Counted from the first letter of the stretch, positions 53,680 to 62,974 are shown. The stretch: 64,000 nucleotides of DNA from Erythrobacter sp. (GCA_009993635.1 JAACTC010000005.1:62001-126000), one strand, 5' to 3'. Notes: generated from the letters alone by a model not told the origin. Numbers and translations: made by a program.

Positions 53680-54951
53680 ATGGATGGCGAGACTTTCGGA
53701 CTTGATCCCTATCATGTGATGCTCGCCGGGTGCGGCCTGGCGATCATCGTTGCCTATTGGTTGCCGCGCTTCCTGCGCGGGCGCGAGCCTGCGGCGTCGG
53801 GCCTGCTGATCCTCGGCGGACTGGCGGTGTTCGGTATCCTGCCGGGCGTGCCCGATGCGCTCAGCCCGCTGGACAATCCGCGGGTGTGGGAACGCGCCTC
53901 CGAATTTGCCGTGATCATCGCCCTGTTCGGCACCGGGGTCCGGATCGACCGGATCAAGGGCAAGAAACTGTGGTGGCCGACTGGTCGCCTGCTCGCCATC
54001 GCCATGCCGCTGTGCATCCTCGCGGTGATCGCGCTGGGCCTGGGCGTCGGCCTGACGATAGCCGCTGCGGTGCTGCTCGCTGCGGTGCTTGCGCCCACCG
54101 ATCCGGTGCTGGCAGCCGACGTACAGGTCGGCCCGCCCCTGGAAGGCGGCGAGCATCCGGTACGCTTTGCGCTGACGACCGAGGCCGGGCTGAACGACGG
54201 GCTGGCCTTTCCCTTCGTGTACTTCGCGATCTTCCTTGCCACGGCGAGCGGCGGAATGTCGGACTGGCTCGGCGAGTGGGCCGGGTTCTACGTGGTCTAC
54301 AAGATTCTAATCGGCGTACTCGCGGGCGTGGGCGCGGGCTGGCTGCTCGGCCTCGTGCTGTTCAGTGTGCCAAAGCGCAATCCGCTGGCCGATGCGGGCA
54401 CCGGAGTGATCGCACTGGCGGGGGTGCTGGTAACCTACGGAATGACCGAATTGCTGGAAGGCTATGGCTTCATCGCTGCCTTCTTCATGGGTCTGGCGCT
54501 GCGCCGCAAGGAGGCGGAGCACGAATACCACGGTCGGCTGCACAGTTTCTCCAGCGCGCTGGAACACTCGGTGACCGCGATCCTGCTGGTTCTGCTTGGT
54601 GGAGCGATCCCTTCCCTGCTGGGCTTCCTCGACTGGCGGCACGCGCTGCTCGGCGTGGCGCTGATCTTCGTGATCCGCCCGCTCAGCGGTATGCTGGCCT
54701 TGTGGGGCACGCCGATGTCGCTGCGCCAGCGCGGCGTGGTCTCGTTCTACGGAGTGCGCGGCATCGGATCGATCTATTATCTCGCCTATGCGGGCGCGCA
54801 GCTGACGCTGGTGGACGAAGGCGTGCTGTGGGCCACGGTGACCTTCACCATTCTGCTGTCCACCATCGTCCACGGTTTCAGCGCGGGCAGCGTGGTGTGG
54901 GCCGCAACCCATGAGGGCGAGTCGCGCAAGCAGGCAGCGGCAGACGGATAA
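53680..54951 (+). CDS. Na+/H+ antiporter, CPA1 family
   Basis: 423-residue monovalent cation:proton antiporter with about twelve helices. The ion-binding motif region LAPTDPVLAADVQVGPPLEGGEHPVRFALTTEAGLNDGLAFPFV matches NhaP/NHE-type antiporters, with the catalytic Asp/Glu in EAGLNDG. ATG 53680 (MDGETFG) is preferred; GTG 53674 lies six bases upstream. It follows the peptidase gene by 44 bases. Confidence 0.92.
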   Translation: MDGETFGLDPYHVMLAGCGLAIIVAYWLPRFLRGREPAASGLLILGGLAVFGILPGVPDALSPLDNPRVWERASEFAVIIALFGTGVRIDRIKGKKLWWPTGRLLAIAMPLCILAVIALGLGVGLTIAAAVLLAAVLAPTDPVLAADVQVGPPLEGGEHPVRFALTTEAGLNDGLAFPFVYFAIFLATASGGMSDWLGEWAGFYVVYKILIGVLAGVGAGWLLGLVLFSVPKRNPLADAGTGVIALAGVLVTYGMTELLEGYGFIAAFFMGLALRRKEAEHEYHGRLHSFSSALEHSVTAILLVLLGGAIPSLLGFLDWRHALLGVALIFVIRPLSGMLALWGTPMSLRQRGVVSFYGVRGIGSIYYLAYAGAQLTLVDEGVLWATVTFTILLSTIVHGFSAGSVVWAATHEGESRKQAAADG

Positions 54952-55063
54952 GGGCAGGGGAATGCTGTGAATTTTTCCCCATCATGGGCTCTAGCCAACT
55001 CGACAATCGGGTCCGTCGCTGTCTATCGGGGTAGCACGAACGATCCCATCAGGATCGCCCCCC

Positions 55064-55225
55064 ATGGAGTTTCGATTGGCCGGCAAGATTCCCAGTAGCG
55101 CCGAAGGTCGGCGTGAATACGCACGCAAACAGCGCAGAAAAAGAACGCTCGCCAAGGCGGCCGTGATCGTACTGTGCCTGGTGACCCTCGCCTTGCTGGC
55201 CTACGCATTCCTTTGGCGCGCTTGA
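55064..55225 (+). CDS. small single-helix basic membrane protein (possible)
   Basis: A 53-residue ORF too short for standard cutoffs: a strongly basic N-terminal half ([18 protein letters not shown]) and one hydrophobic helix ([18 protein letters not shown]), ending RA. An AGGA motif stands 10 bases before the ATG. The layout resembles other small membrane proteins of these genomes. Its reality is uncertain because there is no neighbour in an operon. Confidence 0.5.
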   Translation: MEFRLAGKIPSSAEGRREYARKQRRKRTLAKAAVIVLCLVTLALLAYAFLWRA

Positions 55226-55292
55226 TCGCGGCGAGGGTTTCTGCCGATTTGTGATGGTTCGGTGCCGAGCGTGGCAGATTGGTCGGCCAGAT

Positions 55293-55369
<77 letters not shown>

Positions 55370-55396
55370 ACCGTCTTTGCGCGATAGTGGTATCCC

Positions 55397-55473
55397 TGGT
55401 GGGCCCGGCAGGACTCGAACCCGCGACCTAGCCGTTATGAGCGGCCAGCTCTAACCAACTGAGCTACAGGCCC
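55397..55473 (-). tRNA. tRNA with CAT anticodon, probably tRNA-Ile2 (or elongator Met)
   Basis: Read on the minus strand: acceptor GGGCCTG pairs with CGGGCCC (one G-T), with discriminator A and encoded CCA. The anticodon loop is CTCATAA. Pairs 4-69 and 5-68 are C-G and C-G, determinants used by TilS in E. coli tRNA-Ile2, which favours the lysidine-modified isoleucine tRNA over elongator methionine. It is adjacent to tRNA-Pro, 27 bases apart, in the same orientation. Confidence 0.88.
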
Positions 55474-55543
55474 CCGGGATTGATGCTATCGCAGAGCGTG
55501 CCGCTACCCGTGAAACACGCGCTTCGCAAGCCGGCTGTGTAGT

Positions 55544-56533
55544 TCAGGGGCGCCGGGCGGCTTCCCAGACCCCGCGTACTGTGGTGGGCGTGACGTCGCG
55601 CGTCGCCATGTGCGCGTAGATTTCGCGCAGCCAGTCGAGCAGTGCATCAAGATCCGCCTGCGTGCGCACGTATGGCGTATTGCCTGGCACCAGCGAGGGG
55701 CTGTGGAAGGACAGCACCAGCAGCGGCAAGCCCTGCGACAGGGCGGCATCGACTGCGCGGATCGCCGCGCGCAGCGGTGTGCCTTCGGGCGTCAGGCCGA
55801 TCCGTTCGAGCAATCCCGTGCGCGCTGCGATGCCCGCCGCGTGCGGCAGACGTGCGAGCCGGGGGAAAAGACTGCGGCCATGGCGGGCCAGCGCGCCGGT
55901 ATAGACCGTGGTCAATGGCAGTTCGAGCAGCGGCGGCTCGCTGCTGATCCAGTAGGGGCTGTTGGGAAAGGCGCTGTAGTCGCGTCCGTCCCCGGGCGAA
56001 TAGTCGTACAGCGCGCGGACCGAGCTATCCACGGTCACGCCGGTATCCTGCAGCAGCGCCCTGGTGGCCGGGCCCAGGCCATAACGGCCTGCGCGGTAGA
56101 TGATCGGCGCATGGCCGAATGCATCCTCGATCGCATCGCGCAGAGTGGTGAACTTGGCCCGTTCAAGCTCTGGCGACAGGTTGCCGGCGAAGGAATTGCG
56201 CGGGTTCACTTCCTCGTCGAACGGAGGGTTCACCCACGGATGCAGTTGCACGCCAACCTCCGCCGTGCCGCGCCTCACGGCATCGCCGATGATGTCCTTC
56301 GCAAGGCTCGATTGCACGATCGGCCAGTCGACGAGGTACACGGGCGATGCGCCCAGTTCCTCGCACAGGGCCTGAAAGGCGGGAATGCCGCTCAGATGGG
56401 TGAGATCGTGCTTGTCGCGCGTGAACGGGCCGGTCCAGTCGAAGCCTTCTTCGGTGTCGACCGTCAGCAGCGAAGCGGGCGCGAAGCCGGGCGAAAATTT
56501 CGCCGCCTGCGCTGGCTTGGGTAGTGTCAGCAT
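55544..56533 (-). CDS. polysaccharide deacetylase family protein (WalW-like)
   Basis: 329 residues of the NodB-type carbohydrate esterase fold. Catalytic elements: LLTVDTEEGFDW (base Asp), GVQLHPWVNPPF (metal His), YRAGRYGLGPATRALL (substrate groove) and LVLSFHSPSLVPG. It resembles WalW/GT-cluster deacetylases that trim surface polysaccharides. It sits downstream of the histidine kinase gene by 42 bases on the same strand and may be cotranscribed. Confidence 0.87.
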   Translation of the reverse strand: MLTLPKPAQAAKFSPGFAPASLLTVDTEEGFDWTGPFTRDKHDLTHLSGIPAFQALCEELGASPVYLVDWPIVQSSLAKDIIGDAVRRGTAEVGVQLHPWVNPPFDEEVNPRNSFAGNLSPELERAKFTTLRDAIEDAFGHAPIIYRAGRYGLGPATRALLQDTGVTVDSSVRALYDYSPGDGRDYSAFPNSPYWISSEPPLLELPLTTVYTGALARHGRSLFPRLARLPHAAGIAARTGLLERIGLTPEGTPLRAAIRAVDAALSQGLPLLVLSFHSPSLVPGNTPYVRTQADLDALLDWLREIYAHMATRDVTPTTVRGVWEAARRP

Positions 56534-56575
56534 GATGTTCGCCCCCGTCGCGAAGGGGCAGCGCGAACCGCCCTG

Positions 56576-58462
56576 TTAGACGTGTTCCGGCACCCCGTGC
56601 GTTTGCGTAGCGGCAGGGTCGTGCGCGGTCAAAGCGGGCAGCGTGAGTATCAACCGCCGGTTTTCCCGCCGCAGGCTGCCGCCGATCGCGCGCGCTTCTG
56701 CCCGCGCCAGCCGCAACGCGAAGCCCGGCCCGAACGGCCCTGCGCTGATCGCCACCGACAGCGGCTTGCCCCGCGCGGCGAAAATATCCTCGCTGCCATT
56801 GAGCGAGGCGGGCAGATCGGCAACGAATTGCGCCATGTTGGTGCCCGAACTCTGATCGTGATCGAGCGTCAGCGTCAGCTTCTCGCTTGGCGCGGCGGCC
56901 GAACCCAGCGTGGCGAGGATGCGCCAGCTCAGCAATTCGGCCTCGGGCTTTGCCAGATCGACCCGGCAGGTGCCCCCCAGCGTGGCGACGAAGCCCGCAT
57001 TGCGCGGCTGGAGCAGCGGGAGCAATTGAGCGAGATGCTGCCGGAAGATCGCTGCCAGATCGGCATCGCCGCCGGTCGGCCGCAGCCGTCCGCTTTCGAG
57101 CCGGCTGAGCCGTTCCAGATCGTCGAACCCGGCGAGCATCCGCGCGCTGTCGCCCGCGATCCCTGCGGCGAGTGCGCGGTAATCGTGCGGTACCGGCCCG
57201 ACGACCTGCTGCTGGATAACCTCGGCAAATCCCTGGATCGCATTCACCGGCGTGCGCAGCTCGTGCAGCAGCTGGCGCAGCCGGTCGCTCTGGTTTTCCG
57301 GCGGTTCCGCTTCCAGCGCGCGGCGGAACCCGCCCGCGAAGCCCATGAAACGCCCGTCCGGGCTGGAAAAGCGCGGCTGCGCATCCAGTATCCATTCGCC
57401 CGCGATTCCGGGGCCGCCTTCCAGCGTCACCGGCACGCCGTGCAGCGCCTGCTGGCGCTCGATCGCCTCTGCGTGTTCTTCCGGCAGGATGGAGGGCAGC
57501 GTGAGGTACATGACGCGCGCCGCGGCGAAACTGTCCGCCCAGTCGATCGTGCCGTGAATGTCGGTCGCGAAACCAAATCCGGTCAGCTCTTCCTGCCGGG
57601 TGCTGGAATCGGTGAAGGGCAGGGTGGGGGCTGTACGGTCCGATGGAGGGTTCTGCGGGGCGTCCTGCGAAGGGCGATCATCGCGCGTGGCCTGTGGTGG
57701 CCGCTCTTCGCGCGCCCGCTGGAACGCTTCGATCCGTTGGCGCAGCGCGGTGATTTCGCTCTCCGGCTTGTTCGCGCCGCTTGCGGCCTCGCCTGCCATC
57801 CCCGCTGCAACCGCACCGGCGGCGACGCCTACGGCATTCGTGGTCATGGAGGGCGCGGGATCAGTCTGCTGGCGGGGTTCGGGTTGCCGCGGCTGCTCTG
57901 CCGGCGCCGTATCGTCCACCTCGGTAAACTCGCCATCGACGATATCCTCGTCGTCGGCCCGCTGGGCCTCCGATTCGGCCTGACGGTTTGCCTCGCCTTC
58001 GACCAGAGGCTCCGCCTTCAGCGGCAGGGGAAGCGCGCGGTCGTGAACGCCCAGCCGTTCGAGCAGCGCGTCTACCCTATCGGGCAGGTCGCGGCGAAGG
58101 CGCAGGAAACCGCGCGCCCGCACCGGCAGTTCGGGAATAAGCGCGAGCCATTCGGCCTCGGTCAGACGCGAGGTGGACAACGTGGCGGAGGCAATGTCCG
58201 GCTCCGCTTCCGCAAATTGCGCGACCAGCGCGGGATCGTTCAGCCTGCGCCCCTGTTCGCGGATGATTTCCGCCCGCTCGCGAACCGAAATCACATCGGC
58301 GAGCGATTCGAGTCGCAGGCGCGCGGCTGCAATCAGGCTGGGGTCGCGCCCTTCGCGCGGGCGGCCCAGCAGATCGAGCAGCTGGCGAAACTGCGTCCGC
58401 GCGCCAGACGTGGCGCCCGCCTTTTGGCGCAACACTGTGGCAAGGCGATCGTCGAACTGCAT
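56576..58462 (-). CDS. soluble histidine kinase-like protein with a degenerate ATPase domain
   Basis: 628 residues without membrane segments. The first 140 residues are helical, then an acidic/Pro-rich linker (TEVDDTAPAEQPRQPEP), a PAS-like segment (ELTGFGFATDIHGTIDW) and a HisKA domain with His400 in LLHELRTPVNAIQGFAEV. The ATPase part is atypical: the usual N-box Asn region reads LLSWRILATLGSAAAP, and the G2 region is GPGFALRLARAEARAIGGSL. No response regulator is adjacent. Confidence 0.75.
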   Translation of the reverse strand: MQFDDRLATVLRQKAGATSGARTQFRQLLDLLGRPREGRDPSLIAAARLRLESLADVISVRERAEIIREQGRRLNDPALVAQFAEAEPDIASATLSTSRLTEAEWLALIPELPVRARGFLRLRRDLPDRVDALLERLGVHDRALPLPLKAEPLVEGEANRQAESEAQRADDEDIVDGEFTEVDDTAPAEQPRQPEPRQQTDPAPSMTTNAVGVAAGAVAAGMAGEAASGANKPESEITALRQRIEAFQRAREERPPQATRDDRPSQDAPQNPPSDRTAPTLPFTDSSTRQEELTGFGFATDIHGTIDWADSFAAARVMYLTLPSILPEEHAEAIERQQALHGVPVTLEGGPGIAGEWILDAQPRFSSPDGRFMGFAGGFRRALEAEPPENQSDRLRQLLHELRTPVNAIQGFAEVIQQQVVGPVPHDYRALAAGIAGDSARMLAGFDDLERLSRLESGRLRPTGGDADLAAIFRQHLAQLLPLLQPRNAGFVATLGGTCRVDLAKPEAELLSWRILATLGSAAAPSEKLTLTLDHDQSSGTNMAQFVADLPASLNGSEDIFAARGKPLSVAISAGPFGPGFALRLARAEARAIGGSLRRENRRLILTLPALTAHDPAATQTHGVPEHV

Positions 58463-58641
58463 GGCGGCGAGGGGGCGGGGCTCCGGCGTGGGTCAGCTAT
58501 GGTCCGCCGGACCCTGATGGCGCGACGTGGATGGTTCATAACCCTTTAACACGGCGGAGGAATGACAGTCAGTCATCACGTTGCAAAGCGGGACATTCGC
58601 TGCCATGAACAATAATGTTAGCCGCGCCGATTATTAACAAA

Positions 58642-58663
58642 GGTGATCGTTTCACGAATCACC
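58642..58663. promoter_or_regulatory. inverted repeat upstream of the Lrp gene
   Basis: GGTGAT (58642-58647) and ATCACC (58658-58663) are perfectly complementary with a 10-base spacer that partly continues the dyad (CGT/ACG). The position 44 bases before the Lrp start fits an autoregulatory operator. Confidence 0.45.
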
Positions 58664-58706
58664 AACGCGGCGACGGGGATCGAGCGTGCAAAGGGGACAG
58701 GCCCGG

Positions 58707-59171
58707 ATGGCCAATCTGGACGAGATAGACCGGCAGCTATTGCAGGAATTGCAGGCCGAAGGCCGGGTTACCAATGTTGAACTGGCACGCCGGGTAGGCC
58801 TGACCGCGCCGCCATGCCTGCGCCGTGTGCGTGCGCTGGAGGATCTGGGCGTGATTCGCGGCTACCATGCGGATCTGGAGCCTTCGAAGCTGGGCTTCGC
58901 GATCGTGGTGTTCGCGATGGTGAGCCTGAAGAGCCAGGCGGAAGATTCGCTGCGCGAGTTCGAGGCTGCGATGCAGGATCTGCCCGAAGTGCGCGAGGTC
59001 CACATGCTCAATGGCGAGATCGACTTCATCCTCAAGATCGTCAGCCGCGACCTGCAGAGCTTCCAGGAATTCCTCACCGGCAAGCTGACGCCCGCGCCCA
59101 ATGTGGCAAGCGTGAAGACATCGCTGACGATCCGCACCAGCAAGCATGTGCCGGGCGTGCCGCTGCGGTAG
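58707..59171 (+). CDS. Lrp/AsnC family transcriptional regulator
   Basis: 154 residues. The helix-turn-helix is MANLDEIDRQLLQELQAEGRVTNVELARRVGLTAPPCLRRVRALEDLGVIRGYHA; the C-terminal effector domain carries FVMVSL-type strands and VREVHMLNGEIDFILKIVSRD. The Leu-type 150-residue length matches. ATG 58707 is preferred; GTG 58686 is possible. It stands alone, facing away from the histidine kinase. Confidence 0.92.
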   Translation: MANLDEIDRQLLQELQAEGRVTNVELARRVGLTAPPCLRRVRALEDLGVIRGYHADLEPSKLGFAIVVFAMVSLKSQAEDSLREFEAAMQDLPEVREVHMLNGEIDFILKIVSRDLQSFQEFLTGKLTPAPNVASVKTSLTIRTSKHVPGVPLR

Positions 59172-59223
59172 CCAGGAGCATTCCGCGTAGCCTCATCTAC
59201 TGAGCGTTGCGCGGCTTCAAAAA

Positions 59224-59586
59224 TCAGGGAGTATCGGACCGGGTGCACGCTTTCAGGGCAGCCAGTTCCCGATCGCCCGGCTCGCGCGGCGAACTGAATG
59301 TCACGATTGTTTTCAAACCTGCATGGGATATCGTCAGGCGCGAGCCGTCGGAGTGCTCAAACACCGCTGTCCTATCGGAACCTCGAGTCGGGCCGATATA
59401 TCGAAAATCTTTGAAAGCCAGCGTGCCATTTTCCGGCGAAAGGCAATCATACGTCTGCCAGTGGGAACGGGAAGTCTGCTGGCTGAACCGAATTTGCGCC
59501 GTCGGAGCGGACTCGTAGTATCGAAAGCCGAGCCATCCGAGGACGCCAGCCATGAGGAGCAGGATCGCAAATCTTCGCATCGGCAC
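59224..59586 (-). CDS. small exported or membrane-anchored hypothetical protein
   Basis: 120 residues. An N-terminal hydrophobic segment (FAILLLMAGVLGWLGFRYYES) leads a soluble domain (FSQQTSRSHWQTYDCLSPENG; DRTAVFEHSDGSRLTISHAG). ATG 59580 is an alternative start. The composition is slightly poorer in GC than neighbours. No family is recognised. Confidence 0.65.
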   Translation of the reverse strand: MPMRRFAILLLMAGVLGWLGFRYYESAPTAQIRFSQQTSRSHWQTYDCLSPENGTLAFKDFRYIGPTRGSDRTAVFEHSDGSRLTISHAGLKTIVTFSSPREPGDRELAALKACTRSDTP

Positions 59587-59621
59587 TTATCTTTGCCGGA
59601 AGCCATGCGTTCGAACGCGCC

Positions 59622-60971
59622 TCAACCCTCCCGCTCGGCGAGCCATTCCTCCAGCCACTTGATCGAATAGTCGCCGTTGAGAATGTCGGGCTCTTCCAGC
59701 AGGGCCTGGTGCAGCGGGATGTTCGTCTTCACACCCTCGACCACCATTTCGCCCAGCGCGCGCTTCAGGCGCATGATGCAGCGTTCGCGGGTGCGGCCGT
59801 AGACGATCAGCTTGGCGATCATCGAGTCGTAGTAGGGCGGGATCGAATAGCCGGCATACAACCCGCTATCGACGCGCACGTGCATGCCGCCTGCTGCGTG
59901 ATAGGCCGAAACCTTGCCAGGCGAGGGGGCGAAGGTGAACGGGTCTTCGGCGTTGATCCGGCATTCGATGGCATGGCCTTCGAAACGGATTTCGTCCTGC
60001 GTCACCGACAGCGGCTTGCCGTCCGCCACGCGGATCTGTTCGCGCACCAGATCGACCCCGGTGATCGCTTCGGTCACGGGATGTTCAACCTGCAGCCGCG
60101 TGTTCATCTCGATGAAGAAGAACTCGCCGTTTTCCCACAGGAATTCGATCGTGCCCGCCCCGCGATAGCCCATTGCCGCCATCGCGTCGGCGCAGACCTG
60201 CCCCATGCGATCCCGCTCTGCGGAAGACAGGACGGGGGAGGGCGCTTCTTCCAGCACTTTCTGGTGGCGCCGCTGCAGCGAACAGTCGCGCTCGCCCAGA
60301 TGGATCGCGTTGCCATTACCGTCGCCGAACACCTGGAATTCGATGTGGCGCGGATTGCCGAGGTATTTTTCGAGATACACGGTGTCGTCGCCGAAAGCCG
60401 ATTTCGCCTCGGACTTCGCCTGGCTCATCAGGGTTTCGAGCTGGCTTTCCTCCGGCACCACTTTCATGCCGCGCCCGCCGCCGCCGCTTGCCGCCTTGAC
60501 CAGCACCGGATAGCCGATTTCTGCCGCGATCCGCTTGGCTTCGTCTACTGTCGAAACCGCGCCCGGGCTGCCCGGAACCAGCGGCAGGCCCAGTTCGCCC
60601 GCCGTCGTCTTGGCGGTCACCTTGTCGCCCATCGTGCGGATATGTTCGGGCTTGGGCCCGATCCACTTGATGTCGTGCGCCTCCACGATCTCGGCGAACT
60701 TGGCGTTCTCGGACAGGAAGCCGTAGCCCGGATGGATCGCGTCGGCCTGCGCGATTTCCGCGGCGGAGATAATGTTGGCGACGTTGAGGTAGCTTTCGCC
60801 CGCAGCGGGCGGCCCGATGCAGACCGCGTGGTCTGCCAGGCGCACGTGCATCGCGTCGGCATCGGCGGTCGAGTGAACGGCGACCGTCTCGATCCCCATT
60901 TCGTGCGCCGCACGATGGATGCGCAGGGCGATTTCGCCGCGATTGGCGATCAGGATGCGGGTAATGGCCAT
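59622..60971 (-). CDS. accC: acetyl-CoA carboxylase, biotin carboxylase subunit
   Basis: ATP-dependent carboxylation of biotin in fatty-acid synthesis. The 449 residues are full length. The ATP-grasp loop KAASGGGGRGMKVV, ERDCSLQRRHQKVLEEAPSP, IEFLWENGEFFFIEMNTRLQVEHPVTE and AIECRINAEDP are present. It follows accB by 11 bases on the same strand, the standard operon. Confidence 0.97.
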   Translation of the reverse strand: MAITRILIANRGEIALRIHRAAHEMGIETVAVHSTADADAMHVRLADHAVCIGPPAAGESYLNVANIISAAEIAQADAIHPGYGFLSENAKFAEIVEAHDIKWIGPKPEHIRTMGDKVTAKTTAGELGLPLVPGSPGAVSTVDEAKRIAAEIGYPVLVKAASGGGGRGMKVVPEESQLETLMSQAKSEAKSAFGDDTVYLEKYLGNPRHIEFQVFGDGNGNAIHLGERDCSLQRRHQKVLEEAPSPVLSSAERDRMGQVCADAMAAMGYRGAGTIEFLWENGEFFFIEMNTRLQVEHPVTEAITGVDLVREQIRVADGKPLSVTQDEIRFEGHAIECRINAEDPFTFAPSPGKVSAYHAAGGMHVRVDSGLYAGYSIPPYYDSMIAKLIVYGRTRERCIMRLKRALGEMVVEGVKTNIPLHQALLEEPDILNGDYSIKWLEEWLAEREG

Positions 60972-60982
60972 GGTCTTCGTCC

Positions 60983-61474
60983 TCAGTCGATGACGACCAG
61001 CGGCTGGTCGAACTCGACCGGCTGGGCATTGTCGACCAGGATGGCTTTCACCGTGCCTGCGCGCGGCGCGGCGATCGGGTTCATCACCTTCATCGCCTCG
61101 ATAATCAGCAGCGTCTGCCCTTCGGATACCTTGTCGCCGACCGAAACGAAGTCGCTCGCGCCGGGTTCGGGGGCGAGATAGACCGTGCCGACCATGGGCG
61201 AGGGGACGGCATTGGCATCGTCCGCCGGGCTGTCGGCAGCAGCCTGCGGCTGGGCGGCCGGTGCAGCCGGCGCGGCGGGTGCCGCCTGCGGCTGCGGCGC
61301 AGGGGCGTAGTGCGCCGCCTGAAGCTCGCGCGCGACACGCAGCTTGCGGTCGCCATCCTCGACTTCGATTTCGGACAGGCCGGTTTCGGAAAGGAGTTCT
61401 GCGAGCTCGCGCACGAGCTCGATGTCGACGTTCATTTTCGATTTGCGACCGGAATTGCGGCTATTTTCTGCCAT
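60983..61474 (-). CDS. accB: acetyl-CoA carboxylase, biotin carboxyl carrier protein
   Basis: 163 residues. An N-terminal [30 protein letters not shown] region, an Ala/Pro linker ([15 protein letters not shown]) and a C-terminal biotinyl domain with the biotinylated Lys in [11 protein letters not shown]. The ORF continues upstream, but [16 protein letters not shown] at 61474 is the natural start. Confidence 0.96.
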   Translation of the reverse strand: MAENSRNSGRKSKMNVDIELVRELAELLSETGLSEIEVEDGDRKLRVARELQAAHYAPAPQPQAAPAAPAAPAAQPQAAADSPADDANAVPSPMVGTVYLAPEPGASDFVSVGDKVSEGQTLLIIEAMKVMNPIAAPRAGTVKAILVDNAQPVEFDQPLVVID

Positions 61475-61541
61475 GTACAACCTTGATCGATGAATAAGGG
61501 GGAAAGGGGCGTATGCGCCGCCCGTTTCGTTCATGCAAGGT

Positions 61542-61976
61542 TTACAGCGCGGCTGCCGCCTCGATCGCTTCGAGATAGGAGGCAAGGCCCTTGCCCTTGA
61601 AGCAGGCCACCGCCGCCTGCCCGACATAGGAAAGATGGCGGAATCCCTCGCGGGTGTGCGGGTCCGAGAGGTGGACTTCGATCACGGGCGGGGTAATCGC
61701 CTTGGCCGCATCGAGCAGCGCGACAGAGGTGTGGGTATAGGCTGCGGCGTTGATGATAACCGCCTTCGCGCCTGCTTCGTGCGCTTCATGCAGCCAGTCT
61801 ACCAGCGTGCCTTCGTGGTTGGTCTGGCGAAAATCGACGGCGAGCCCATGCTCGCGCGCCTTGGCAGTGCACGCCGCCTCGATCTCCGCGAGCGTGGTGG
61901 TGCCGTAAATCTCAGGCTCGCGCGTGCCGAGCAGGTTGAGGTTCGGGCCGTTGAGGATGAAAAGGGTGGGGGTCAC
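61542..61976 (-). CDS. aroQ: 3-dehydroquinate dehydratase, type II
   Basis: Shikimate-pathway enzyme of 144 residues. The lid and active-site motif is [18 protein letters not shown] (catalytic Tyr); [17 protein letters not shown] and [17 protein letters not shown] supply the substrate site, and [17 protein letters not shown] contains the catalytic His. It is upstream of accB on the same strand, a common alphaproteobacterial order. Confidence 0.97.
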   Translation of the reverse strand: MTPTLFILNGPNLNLLGTREPEIYGTTTLAEIEAACTAKAREHGLAVDFRQTNHEGTLVDWLHEAHEAGAKAVIINAAAYTHTSVALLDAAKAITPPVIEVHLSDPHTREGFRHLSYVGQAAVACFKGKGLASYLEAIEAAAAL

Positions 61977-62066
61977 GCCTAAGGTCTAGCTTGTCAGCAT
62001 CGTGGCAGAAAGCAGGCACGACTGCAAAACATTGGCAGGTGGATTCAATTTGCGTAGCCTTGCTGA

Positions 62067-62564
62067 ATGAATCTTGCGGACACAGAATTCGACTGGTTCA
62101 TAACGCTCCTACCGGTCGGTATGGGCGCTTCTCTGCTTGTTTATGTTCTGTTTTTCTCTCCGGCACCGGAGGCGCCACCGGCAAATAGCACGATTTTCGG
62201 ATGCTACGCCACAGACAGCGCGCCACCAATTCGAATCGACGAGAACGGCATGCAGATATTGCAGGAAGGCTTCCCGCTGATAGGCTTCCATTTAGAGCGC
62301 CATAAGCAAGGCATAGTGCTAACAGCTGAAGCGCCAATCAATGCCCGGCCAAACAACGGGAAGTACGTATATGGCATTTCGGAGAGAGGCATCGGTTTGT
62401 TCCTCAGGTTCTACAAAGTTTTGAACGGCAAAGTTTATGCCGTGTTTGAGCAAGCCGAGTTGAGCGGGTTTCGAATGTTGGCACGTGACGGGGGATACCT
62501 GCCTTACGATCCGGTCGAAGCAGCGATATGCGAAGCGCCGCCGTATAGTCGAGCTTCATTCTAA
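62067..62564 (+). CDS. hypothetical protein with one N-terminal helix
   Basis: 165 residues. One hydrophobic segment near residues 12-30 (LLPVGMGASLLVYVLFFSP) precedes a soluble domain (IRIDENGMQILQEGFPLIGFHLERH; YVYGISERGIGLFLRFYKV). The composition is moderately AT-rich compared with surrounding genes. No family is recognised. Its TAA overlaps the stop of the convergent holin gene (CTAA). Confidence 0.7.
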   Translation: MNLADTEFDWFITLLPVGMGASLLVYVLFFSPAPEAPPANSTIFGCYATDSAPPIRIDENGMQILQEGFPLIGFHLERHKQGIVLTAEAPINARPNNGKYVYGISERGIGLFLRFYKVLNGKVYAVFEQAELSGFRMLARDGGYLPYDPVEAAICEAPPYSRASF

Positions 62565-62974
62565 CGCTCCACGCCCTTCACTTTCCCCCACTGGCGTGCG
62601 GCGGTGTAGCCGAGGTAGCCGGTACCGAAGAGGGCGTAGAGCTCCTCCGGCAACCCGCGCAGGTAGGCGGTGATGCCATTGCCGATGTTCACCGCCATGC
62701 GCGGATCGAACGCGGAAAGCACGCCCATCGGCAGCGCGAACAGGATCATCGTGTACATGACGTACAGGAAGCTGGGCCGCGCGCGGCTGGTCCATGGATC
62801 GGGCGACTGCGCTTCGGCGATGATCGCGGCCATCTGCGCCTCAATCAGCTTCAGTTCCTGCGATCCTTCCAGAGACAGCAGTTCGAGCTTGGCTTTCGCG
62901 CGCGCTTCCTTGTCGGGAATGATCTTGTCGATGATCGAGGCGATGGGACCGATCAGGCTGTCGATTAGCGGCAT
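62561..62974 (-). CDS. holin family protein (GTA/phage 3TM type)
   Basis: 137 residues. A helical N-terminus (IDSLIGPIASIIDKIIPDKEARAKAKLEL) is followed by RPSFLYVMYTMILFALPMGVL and a C-terminal helix (YALFGTGYLGYTAARQWGK), the pattern of the 3TM holins linked to gene-transfer-agent release (PF11351-like). No capsid, portal or lysin genes are adjacent, so it stands alone. Confidence 0.8.
   Translation of the reverse strand: MPLIDSLIGPIASIIDKIIPDKEARAKAKLELLSLEGSQELKLIEAQMAAIIAEAQSPDPWTSRARPSFLYVMYTMILFALPMGVLSAFDPRMAVNIGNGITAYLRGLPEELYALFGTGYLGYTAARQWGKVKGVER

Noticed and set aside
55544..58462. Two-component system with the deacetylase
   Set aside because: No response regulator gene is adjacent, and the ATPase motifs of the kinase are degenerate, so a classical two-component pair is not supported here.
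62098..62392. Several short minus-strand frames antisense to the 62067 gene
   Set aside because: They overlap each other and have no ribosome-binding site; the plus-strand gene has a membrane helix and continuous coding character.
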